This document shows, piece by piece, positions 7,587 through 13,014 of a stretch of 13,014 nucleotides of DNA (the first letter of the stretch is position 1; every line of letters begins with the position of its first letter). The notes beneath the pieces were generated by a model. It was not told the DNA's origin, made no database searches, and worked only from the letters and a program-made list of their open reading frames with translations. Origin of the DNA: Lysobacterales bacterium (GTDB lineage Bacteria > Pseudomonadota > Gammaproteobacteria > Xanthomonadales > SZUA-36); assembly GCA_013213875.1 (NCBI GenBank), contig JABSSV010000314.1, forward strand, positions 1 to 13,014. Reading direction: 5' to 3'. The translations under genes and the position numbers were made by a program.

Positions 7587-7853
7587 TCAGTTTTCTCCGA
7601 AGCCGCTGTCGATGAGCGCCAGCAGATCCGCCAGCGCCTGATCCGCATCAGGACCCTCGGTGCTGACGCTGATTGAGCTGCCCTGGGCTGCAGCGAGCAT
7701 GAGCACGCCCATAATGGACTTGCCGTTCACCGACTTGTCCTCACGACCGATGGTGATCTCGCTGGCATAGCGGTTGGCCAGATCAACCAGCTTGGCCGCG
7801 GCCCGGGCGTGGAGCCCAAGTTCGTTGCAGATAACGGTCTTTGCCGTGGGCAT
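7587..7853 (-). CDS. ptsH: HPr phosphocarrier protein
   Basis: HPr carries phosphate from EI to EIIA proteins. The 88 residues are the usual length. His15 lies in LGLHARAA, the EI-dependent site. Ser46 lies in VNGKSIMGVLML, the exact context phosphorylated by HprK in bacteria that have it; the hprK gene is three genes upstream, so both sites are probably used. The ATG (7851-7853) shares one base with the EIIA stop (TGATG), which implies translational coupling. In Pseudomonas-type clusters the equivalent protein is called NPr (PtsO). With HprK and Ser46 both present, this one sits functionally between NPr and a Gram-positive HPr. Confidence 0.95.
   Translation of the reverse strand: MPTAKTVICNELGLHARAAAKLVDLANRYASEITIGREDKSVNGKSIMGVLMLAAAQGSSISVSTEGPDADQALADLLALIDSGFGEN
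7594..7598 (-). promoter_or_regulatory. Ribosome binding site of ptsI
   Basis: GGAGA on the minus strand lies inside the last codons of ptsH, 8 bases before the ATG at 7583-7585. It decides the ptsI start against the upstream in-frame ATG at 7648. Confidence 0.6.
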
Positions 7854-8230
7854 CAGCGCGGCTCCAGAATGGCGGCGCGCCCACCTTCTGCCACCAGCTC
7901 CGTAAGCTCTTCCAGAGTCCGATGCCGGTAATTCCAGGCCCGAATCAACATGGGTAGGTTGAGCCCGCTGAGCAGTGCGCTGTGGGGTGGCGCTGCTTTG
8001 CAGGCCTGATTACAGGGGGTTGCTCCGGGCAGATCCGACAGCATCAGTACGCCATCACCCTGATCCAGCGCTGCCAGCTGCGAGCGCAACGTACCGGTGG
8101 CTGCGGACTTGCCAGAGTCGAGTTCGACCACGGTCAGGCCAGGCAGATCGCTGGCGAGGATGGCCGCCGCCTGTTGGCGGAACGCCGTGCCGATCCCTGG
8201 ATGGGTAACCAGCACGATGGCCACCGTCAT
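7853..8230 (-). CDS. Orphan PTS EIIA component, mannose/fructose family
   Basis: Single-domain EIIA of the mannose (EIIA-Man, ManX-like) family, 125 residues, a cytoplasmic phosphocarrier. The phosphorylated His is His10 in LVTHPGIG. The conserved DLPGATPCN segment and the GLNLPMLIRA segment are both present. No EIIB, EIIC or EIID of the mannose type is in the window, so a transport role is unlikely; in Xanthomonas-type and betaproteobacterial clusters the equivalent protein is considered regulatory. Its start overlaps the rapZ stop by 4 bases (ATGA) and its stop overlaps the ptsH start by 1 base, so its production is tied to both neighbours. The target is not visible from sequence. Confidence 0.9.
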   Translation of the reverse strand: MTVAIVLVTHPGIGTAFRQQAAAILASDLPGLTVVELDSGKSAATGTLRSQLAALDQGDGVLMLSDLPGATPCNQACKAAPPHSALLSGLNLPMLIRAWNYRHRTLEELTELVAEGGRAAILEPR

Positions 8231-9096
8231 GGCTGTAACTCCCGGTGGTGCAGCATGATGTCCTCGCAGTCTTCCTCCAGGGCTGCGCTGAGTCGTTCCG
8301 CCAGGTAAACGGACCGGTGCCTGCCGCCGGTGCAGCCGATGCCTACGGTCACGAAGCTACGGTGCGCGGCTTCAAAACGCGGCAGCCAGGCGCGCAGAAA
8401 GATCAGGATATCGGCGCAGAATGCCGGCACATCGGGCTCCTGCTCCAGCCATTCGGCGACCGCAGGATCGCGCCCCGTGAACGCTCTGAGTTCCTTGTCC
8501 CAGTGAGGATTAGGCAGGCTGCGTGCATCAAACAGAAAATCAACATCAGCGGGTACGCCGCGACTGAAGCCAAAGGACTGGATAACCAGCGTCAGGGCTT
8601 CCGTATTCGGTCCGATACAGCGCCAGGTCTGATGTTTGAGCTGATGAATATTGGTGCTGCTCGTGTCGATTTCCCAATCAGCAATGGTGCGCAGGGTTTC
8701 AAGCAATTCCCTTTCCTTGCCGATGGCGGCCTGCAGAGCGCCCTGATCCGGTGCCAGCGGATGGGGACGGCGTGTCTCGCCGAAGCGCTTCAGCAGGCTC
8801 TCGTCCCGTGCATTCAGAAACAGCAACTGGGTCTTCACCCCCTTACTGCGCAGACCGGCCAGCCACTCGGGCACGCGCCCAAGATCCTGACCAGAAGCGC
8901 GGACGTCCATACCCAGTGCAACGCGCTCATAGCGTCCCGGATCTGCCTGCAACTGCTCGGCCAGGGTTTCCAGCAGCGCTGCTGGGAGGTTGTCAATACA
9001 GCGGTAGCCCATGTCCTCCAGCGCATTCAGAGCGGTTGATTTACCGGCACCGGAGAGCCCGGTGACCACAATCACATGCTGCGGTGTCTGGCTCAT
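8227..9096 (-). CDS. rapZ: RapZ, RNase adapter / nucleotide-binding protein
   Basis: RapZ (YhbJ/YvcJ family) is an RNA-binding P-loop protein. In enterobacteria it binds glucosamine-6-phosphate and guides RNase E to the GlmZ small RNA, controlling GlmS and so the supply of cell-wall amino sugar. The 289 residues match the 284 of E. coli. Walker A GLSGAGKS is at 13-20; the C-terminal domain carries the family signature IGCTGGRHRSVYLAERL. The start at 9096 overlaps the hprK stop by 4 bases (ATGA) and has GGAGG 7 bases upstream; a longer in-frame start at 9156 lies inside hprK and lacks this support. Whether the GlmZ pathway exists in this organism cannot be judged here; the older link of this family to HprK and HPr may be the relevant context. 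Confidence 0.94.
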   Translation of the reverse strand: MSQTPQHVIVVTGLSGAGKSTALNALEDMGYRCIDNLPAALLETLAEQLQADPGRYERVALGMDVRASGQDLGRVPEWLAGLRSKGVKTQLLFLNARDESLLKRFGETRRPHPLAPDQGALQAAIGKERELLETLRTIADWEIDTSSTNIHQLKHQTWRCIGPNTEALTLVIQSFGFSRGVPADVDFLFDARSLPNPHWDKELRAFTGRDPAVAEWLEQEPDVPAFCADILIFLRAWLPRFEAAHRSFVTVGIGCTGGRHRSVYLAERLSAALEEDCEDIMLHHRELQP

Positions 9097-10061
9097 TCCC
9101 GACCCTCCCAGTCGCTTTGCTGCCCATGCAAAAGGCGTGAGTGGCGTTCGATACACTGCGTCGCGGCATCATAGCCTTTCATGCGCAGCATGAAGTCGCG
9201 CACCGCTGCCTCCGTAATGACCGCCATATTGCGCCCGGCCAGCACCGGCAGCGTGATCTTGGGAATCACGAGATCCAGCACCTCCTCCGTTTCCGTATGG
9301 CCCCGTAGTCGATCCGGTTGGCTCAGAACCCTGCCATCCTCAGGTACATCCAGATGGACGATCAGACGCAGAAACTTGCTGGTTTTGATGGCGGCATCGC
9401 CAAACATCTGACGGATATTCAAAACGCCGAGTCCGCGTACCTCGAGGCAGTCCTGCAGCGCTTCGGGGCATGCGCCATCCAGCACATCCGGGGTGATCTG
9501 GGTAAATTCCGGTGCATCATCGGCAATCAGCCGGTGGCCACGGTTCAGCAGCTCCAGTGCCAGTTCGCTCTTGCCGCTGCCGGCGGAGCCGGTGATCAGG
9601 ACCCCCAGGGTGAAGACCTCCATGAAAACGCCGTGCAGCGTGCAGCGTCGGGCCAGCGCTCGGGAGATATGATGCTGAAAGTAGTTCACCAGTTCATAGC
9701 TCGACTTGCGCGAGCGCAGCAGTGGTTTGTGCGCCCGGTCGGCTGCGGCCACCAGGTCCTGCGGCGGTTCCAGTTGGCCCCCGATTACCACTGCAATCAA
9801 CGCCTCATCAAACATTAGGTCCAGCGTTTGCGCGCGCTCCGCGGGGGGCAGGGCGCTGAGAAAATCCAGCTCCTCCGCACCTAGAATCTGCACGCGGTTG
9901 GGATGGATCAGGTTGAGGTAGCCCGCCAGCGCAGGTCGTGTTGACATATCGCGGTCACTGAGCACGCAGTCTTCGTCGTGATCGCGACCGGCCACCCAGT
10001 GAAGGTCCAACCGCTGCTGCAGCGTGTGGAAAAGATCCCGGGCTGTCAGCGTGCGGGTCAC
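9093..10061 (-). CDS. hprK: HPr kinase/phosphorylase
   Basis: HprK phosphorylates HPr on Ser46 and, in the reverse direction, removes the phosphate by phosphorolysis, thereby gating the PTS relay. The 322 residues fit the family (about 310-320). An N-terminal DRTGG-like domain (about 1-130) precedes the kinase domain: His143 in LHGVFMEVF, Walker A GSAGSGKS at 158-165, Asp181-Asp182 in HRLIADDA, and the HprK signature EVRGLGVLNI. All residues expected for kinase and phosphorylase activity appear present. The start is GTG (10059-10061), 15 bases after ptsN, with no recognisable Shine-Dalgarno, so translation is probably low. hprK is absent from enterobacteria but present in Xanthomonas-type gammaproteobacteria and in betaproteobacteria. 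Confidence 0.95.
   Translation of the reverse strand: MTRTLTARDLFHTLQQRLDLHWVAGRDHDEDCVLSDRDMSTRPALAGYLNLIHPNRVQILGAEELDFLSALPPAERAQTLDLMFDEALIAVVIGGQLEPPQDLVAAADRAHKPLLRSRKSSYELVNYFQHHISRALARRCTLHGVFMEVFTLGVLITGSAGSGKSELALELLNRGHRLIADDAPEFTQITPDVLDGACPEALQDCLEVRGLGVLNIRQMFGDAAIKTSKFLRLIVHLDVPEDGRVLSQPDRLRGHTETEEVLDLVIPKITLPVLAGRNMAVITEAAVRDFMLRMKGYDAATQCIERHSRLLHGQQSDWEGRE
9104..9108 (-). promoter_or_regulatory. Ribosome binding site of rapZ
   Basis: GGAGG on the minus strand, 7 bases before the ATG at 9094-9096, within the last codons of hprK. It supports the short RapZ form and shows that rapZ can also be initiated independently of coupling. Confidence 0.6.
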
Positions 10062-10076
10062 CTGGCGCGAAACGGC

Positions 10077-10532
10077 TTAATGACGGGTTTGGGACAGCAG
10101 TTGCGCCATCTCAGCCGCATCGCCGGCCGCCCGCAGCTGGCTCAGCAGTTCGTCGTCACTGAATTTTTCCGCAATATCTGCCAGTAGCTTCAGATGGTCC
10201 GTGGTGCACTGCTGGGGCACGGCGAGGGCGAACAGCAGATCGACCGGCTTGCCGTCCTGTGCTTCGAAGGCTACCGGCTTGGCCAGGCGAATGAATACCG
10301 CCTGCACGCGGGAAGAGCCGTTCACGCGCCCGTGCGGTATGGCCACGCCTTTGCCCAGGCCGGTGCTGCCCAAACGCTCGCGCGCACACAGGCTTTCAAA
10401 GATTTCGCGCGCGTTGAGCGCATCGTCTTCCGCAGCCAGTGCCTTGCTGATGATTTCCAGCAGGCGCTTTTTACTGCTGGTGCGTACCTGCGGCATAACG
10501 CTATCAGCGCTTATAAGATCGTCGACTCGCAT
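10077..10532 (-). CDS. ptsN: PTS IIA-like nitrogen-regulatory protein EIIA-Ntr
   Basis: EIIA-Ntr is the terminal acceptor of the nitrogen PTS. In characterised bacteria its phosphorylation state controls partners such as the KdpD and TrkA potassium systems. The 151 residues match the family (E. coli 163). The phosphorylated His is His67 in GVAIPHGRV, and TSSKKRLLEIISKAL (about 18-32) is the typical N-terminal helix. The ATG at 10532 gives a normal N-terminus, but the 32 bases between hpf and ptsN hold no purine-rich ribosome site. It lies in the lptB-rpoN-hpf-ptsN order shared by most gammaproteobacteria. Confidence 0.95.
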   Translation of the reverse strand: MRVDDLISADSVMPQVRTSSKKRLLEIISKALAAEDDALNAREIFESLCARERLGSTGLGKGVAIPHGRVNGSSRVQAVFIRLAKPVAFEAQDGKPVDLLFALAVPQQCTTDHLKLLADIAEKFSDDELLSQLRAAGDAAEMAQLLSQTRH

Positions 10533-10564
10533 GGGTTCTATCGTGGGGGACTAATTGGGATAGC

Positions 10565-10891
10565 TTACTCGTTATCAGGTGCCAACTGGGAGGGTTTTAC
10601 GTGGTGATGTTCACGCAGCTTGCCCTTCAGACGGCGCACCTGACGGTCGATTTTATCGGACAGGCCATCAATGGCGGCATACATGTCTTCAGCCGTGTCA
10701 GTCGCAAACAGCGTGCGCCCGCCGGCGTTTACGGTGGCTTCGGCAATCTGATCCAGCTTCTCAACATTGAGGATCACGTCGACAGAAACGACCTGATCGA
10801 AATGACGCTCCAGGCGCTGCATTTTCTCCGTGGTGTAGGCGCGCATGGCCGGGGTGACTTCCACATGGTGTCCGGTGATGGTCAGCTGCAT
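10565..10891 (-). CDS. hpf: Ribosome hibernation promoting factor, short form
   Basis: Hpf binds the 30S subunit in the mRNA/tRNA channel and stabilises inactive 100S ribosome dimers in slow growth. The 108 residues are the short gammaproteobacterial form: only the beta-alpha-beta-beta-beta-alpha domain, without the C-terminal dimerisation domain of long HPF. Seen: N-terminus MQLTITGHHVEVTPAMRAY, central NAGGRTLFATDTAEDMYAAID, and a basic end DRQVRRLKGKLREHH. The start at 10891 is chosen for AGGAG 7 bases upstream and for the family N-terminus; an in-frame ATG at 10975 would add 28 unrelated residues. The 158-base gap before it holds a possible promoter, so hpf may be induced separately from rpoN. 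Confidence 0.95.
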   Translation of the reverse strand: MQLTITGHHVEVTPAMRAYTTEKMQRLERHFDQVVSVDVILNVEKLDQIAEATVNAGGRTLFATDTAEDMYAAIDGLSDKIDRQVRRLKGKLREHHHVKPSQLAPDNE

Positions 10892-10898
10892 TAAGGTG

Positions 10899-10903
10899 CT
10901 CCT
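10899..10903 (-). promoter_or_regulatory. Ribosome binding site of hpf
   Basis: AGGAG on the minus strand, 7 bases before the ATG at 10889-10891. It is the strongest ribosome site in the rpoN-ptsN stretch and fixes the short Hpf start. Confidence 0.65.
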
Positions 10904-11003
10904 GTCATTCGTTGCGACAAAGCGGGTGCCCCGAGCCTTCTGCCTCATTCTGTGGCCTGCTGCTCTTGCTAGCATGAATGCGCGAGGCGCTCCCCCTATT
11001 CTG

Positions 11004-11032
11004 ATTCTATACCCCGAAAGGGGGCTTTCCTA
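11004..11032 (-). promoter_or_regulatory. Possible sigma-70 promoter upstream of hpf
   Basis: On the minus strand TAGAAT (11004-11009, 5/6 match to -10) lies 17 bases from TAGGAA (11027-11032, a poor 3/6 match to -35). The start would fall near 10997, giving a leader of about 105 bases. The spacer holds the GC hairpin described separately. It is the best candidate in the 158-base gap between rpoN and hpf but remains weak. Confidence 0.28.
11012..11023. repeat. Small GC hairpin CCCC-GAAA-GGGG in the rpoN-hpf gap
   Basis: CCCC (11012-11015), loop GAAA, GGGG (11020-11023). On the minus-strand RNA this reads CCCC-UUUC-GGGG and lies about 26 bases after the rpoN stop. No U-run follows on that strand, so intrinsic termination is unlikely. 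A second C-run (10992-10996 on the plus strand) could pair with the same G-run (11020-11024). Confidence 0.35.
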
Positions 11033-11049
11033 GTCGCAGGAGGCTGGGC

Positions 11050-12513
11050 CTATCGCGGGGCCTGCGTGAGGCGCCGCCAGGCGCGGCGTCGCTCCGCGCT
11101 GGAGCCGATGCCGAGGGCTTCCCGGTATTTGGCCACGGTACGCCGGGCCGCCTTGATCCCGGTTTCCTGCAGCAGGCGGGAAAGTTCGAGGTCACTGAGT
11201 GGCTTGCCCGGGGGCTCGGCGGCGATGAGCGTATTCAGTCGCGCTTTGACGCTGGTGGCGCTTACCGTGCCGCCGTCGCTGGTGCCAACGTGGCTGGAAA
11301 AAAAGTATTTAAGCTCGAACAGGCCGCGCGGTGTCAGCATGTACTTGCGGGTGGTCGCGCGGGAAACGGTGGATTCATGGACCCCCGCTGTCTCAGCTAT
11401 GTCTTTCAGGATCAGCGGCTGCATGGCGATCTCACCATGTTCCATAAAGCCGCGTTGCACATCGACGATGCGCTGGGACACGGTGAGCAGGGTGCGGTTG
11501 CGCAGCTCCAGGCTGGACAGCAACCAGCGCGCCTCCTGCAGGCGACCGTCCAGATACTTCTTGTCGGCTGCACTGGATTGCCGAAGCAGCTGCATGTAGT
11601 AGCGGTTAAGACGCAGCTGCGGGTCGTTATCCGGGCTTAGCGCCGTCACCCATTTGCCCTCCTGCTGTCGCACATAAATGTCGGGCACCAGGTACTCATC
11701 CGCCCGGTTGTCGTAACGCGCCCCCGGGCGCGGTTCGAGTCCGCGAATGAGATCCAGCGCGAGTGCCAGTTCTTCAGGTTTTGCGCCCAGCTCACGCTGT
11801 AGTCGCTCCTGTTCACCGGCGACGACAAAATCCAGATAGCTGCGGGCAATGCGTCGTGCCAGTTCCAGCCCCGCGGTGTTGCCGGGTAGCACGGATAGCT
11901 GTACGCGAATGCATTCCGCCGGGCTGCGACTCGCTACGCCCACCGGCTCCATGCGCTGCAAACGACTCAGAACGGCCTCAATCTGCGCCTCGCTGACCTG
12001 GTACTCCGGCAGCAGGCTGGCAGCGATCTCAGCCAGAGAATCGGCCAGGTAGCCCTCCTCATCCAGGGCATAGACCACGGCCGTGGCAATGGCGGCGTCG
12101 GTGTCATTGAAGCTGGCCAGGCTGATTTGAAACAGCAGGTGTTCCCGCAGCCCACCGCTGGAGGCGTCTTCCAGCTGCCGTTCCGGCAGGGTTTGATAAC
12201 CCGCCTCTTCCCAGCTGCTGCCGAGGCCTTCATCCCAGTCCTCGTAGGCATCCTGCGAGTCAAAGTCCTGCGGCTCGGACTCCTGGCTATCCCCCAGGGC
12301 ATGTTCATCCCACTCATCGGTGCCCGCCTCCTCGCGCTCCGGAGCCGTGTCACCGTCAAGTTCCGCCTGTTCCAGCAGCGGGTTGGACTCAATCGCTTCC
12401 TGGAGATACTCGCGCAGTTCGATGCGGTTGAGTTGCAGCAGGCGGATGGCTTGCTGTAACTGGGGCGCCAGGGCCAGTTTTTGGCTGAGTCTCAGTTGCA
12501 GGGATTGGTCCAT
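11050..12513 (-). CDS. rpoN: RNA polymerase sigma-54 factor
   Basis: Sigma-54 directs RNA polymerase to -24/-12 promoters and needs an enhancer-binding ATPase. The 487 residues match the family (E. coli 477). Region I is the Gln/Leu-rich N-terminus (about 1-50, LQLRLSQKLALAPQLQQAIRLLQ). Region II is strongly acidic (about 52-105). The core-binding region follows. The helix-turn-helix lies near 369-398 (ETAGVHESTVSRATTRKYML), and the RpoN box ARRTVAKYRE is at 456-465. The ATG at 12513 is preferred; a GTG one codon upstream is also possible. A GGGGGT run lies just before it, and only 12 bases separate it from the lptB stop. The following hpf and ptsN are the usual partners of rpoN. Confidence 0.97.
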   Translation of the reverse strand: MDQSLQLRLSQKLALAPQLQQAIRLLQLNRIELREYLQEAIESNPLLEQAELDGDTAPEREEAGTDEWDEHALGDSQESEPQDFDSQDAYEDWDEGLGSSWEEAGYQTLPERQLEDASSGGLREHLLFQISLASFNDTDAAIATAVVYALDEEGYLADSLAEIAASLLPEYQVSEAQIEAVLSRLQRMEPVGVASRSPAECIRVQLSVLPGNTAGLELARRIARSYLDFVVAGEQERLQRELGAKPEELALALDLIRGLEPRPGARYDNRADEYLVPDIYVRQQEGKWVTALSPDNDPQLRLNRYYMQLLRQSSAADKKYLDGRLQEARWLLSSLELRNRTLLTVSQRIVDVQRGFMEHGEIAMQPLILKDIAETAGVHESTVSRATTRKYMLTPRGLFELKYFFSSHVGTSDGGTVSATSVKARLNTLIAAEPPGKPLSDLELSRLLQETGIKAARRTVAKYREALGIGSSAERRRAWRRLTQAPR

Positions 12514-12525
12514 CACATACCCCCG

Positions 12526-13014
12526 CTAAAGGCTGAATTCCTCGCCCAGATAAACGCTCCGCACCTGTTCGTTGTCAAGGATATGCTGCGGTGACCCGTC
12601 AGCGAGTATGACGCCGTCAGCCAGAATGTAGGCATGATCACAGATGCCCAGGGTCTCGCGCACATTGTGGTCCGTGATGAGCACACCAATGCCACGGTCC
12701 GTGAGGTGTTTGACGATGCTCTGGATCTCACGTACGGACAGCGGGTCGACGCCCGCAAAGGGTTCGTCCAGCAAGATATAGCGCGGGTTGGAGGCCAGCG
12801 TGCGGGCAATCTCTACCCGCCGTCGTTCACCGCCGGAGAGGCTGATACCCGGCTGGTCGGAAAGGTGCGCAACGCCCAGCTCTTCCAGCAGGGATTGCAG
12901 CTCGTTGGCGCGGCCTTGCGCGTCTAGGTCCCGGCGCATCTCCAGAATGGACAGGACGTTGTCCTCGACGCTGAGCTTGCGAAAGATGGATGCTTCCTGC
13001 GGTAGATAACCAAC
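12526..13014 (-). CDS. lptB: LPS export ABC transporter ATPase LptB (5' end outside window)
   Basis: LptB is the cytoplasmic ATPase that, with LptFG, extracts lipopolysaccharide from the inner membrane. The last 162 residues are present and the frame is open to the window edge; full LptB is about 240, so Walker A lies outside. Visible: Q-loop GYLPQEASIFRKLSVEDN at the edge, ABC signature LSGGERRRVEIARTL, Walker B YILLDEPFAGVDP, and H-loop VLITDHNVRETL. The C-terminus ends VYLGEEFSL, typical of the family. An internal ATG at 12939 is not the start, because the conserved Q-loop lies upstream of it. The lptB-rpoN junction (12 bases) is the conserved link between the LPS transport operon and the sigma-54/PTS cluster. 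Confidence 0.96.
   Translation of the reverse strand, partial: VGYLPQEASIFRKLSVEDNVLSILEMRRDLDAQGRANELQSLLEELGVAHLSDQPGISLSGGERRRVEIARTLASNPRYILLDEPFAGVDPLSVREIQSIVKHLTDRGIGVLITDHNVRETLGICDHAYILADGVILADGSPQHILDNEQVRSVYLGEEFSL

Noticed and set aside
8245..9039. Long plus-strand open frame (264 codons) opposite rapZ
   Set aside because: It is the antisense shadow of rapZ, whose family motifs are clear on the minus strand. High GC content makes long antisense frames common here, and its translation shows no recognisable domain.
9318..9818. Plus-strand open frame of 166 codons opposite hprK
   Set aside because: Antisense shadow of a well-supported hprK; no domain and no ribosome site recognised.
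10571..10585. Sigma-54 -24 half-site TTGGCAC on the minus strand at the end of hpf
   Set aside because: The -12 position reads ATAAC instead of TTGC, so the second half-site is missing. The bases are also explained by hpf codons.
10953..10970. Sigma-54-like TGGC...TTGCT on the plus strand in the rpoN-hpf gap
   Set aside because: The GG to GC distance is two bases longer than sigma-54 tolerates, and no plus-strand gene lies downstream.

Overview
This window looks like ordinary chromosomal core sequence from a GC-rich gammaproteobacterium outside the Enterobacterales. Three things point there: the lptB-rpoN-hpf-ptsN order on the minus strand, the mrcB-lipoprotein and yoaA-tsaB pairs on the plus strand, and a regulatory phosphotransferase cluster that carries hprK and a mannose-type EIIA. 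The same cluster layout is known from Xanthomonas-type gammaproteobacteria and, in part, from betaproteobacteria. The genus cannot be fixed from the sequence alone. No mobile element, tRNA, rRNA, CRISPR array or prophage piece was found, and there is no stretch of more than about 160 bases without a gene.

Left part, plus strand (1-4342): the 3' part of mrcB (penicillin-binding protein 1b), a small TPR lipoprotein that overlaps its end and is probably its LpoP-type activator, a YoaA/DinG-type iron-sulfur DNA helicase, and tsaB (tRNA t6A synthesis). The genes are packed with overlaps or gaps of a few bases. A small perfect hairpin sits over the helicase stop codon.

Right part, minus strand (13014 down to 4339): lptB (5' end outside the window), rpoN, hpf, ptsN, hprK, rapZ, an orphan EIIA-Man, ptsH (HPr), ptsI (EI) and mgtE. 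From hprK to ptsI every junction is an overlap or a 1-base gap, so these genes are very likely translationally coupled. The only real gaps on this strand are 158 bases before hpf and 133 bases before mgtE. Both contain promoter-like sequences.

How the genes fit together: EI, HPr and two EIIA proteins form a phosphorelay without any sugar permease (no EIIB or EIIC is present), so its output should be regulatory. HPr has both His15 (EI site) and Ser46 (HprK site), and HprK has its P-loop, so the relay can be gated by HPr-Ser phosphorylation. RapZ, RpoN and Hpf connect it to cell-wall precursor control, sigma-54 transcription and ribosome hibernation. MgtE (Mg2+ channel) closes the cluster and ends tail-to-tail on tsaB, sharing a palindromic CTAG. 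I see no clearly undescribed system. The points most worth a second look are the HprK-gated permease-less PTS, the LpoP-like lipoprotein, and small RNA-structure candidates at gene junctions.
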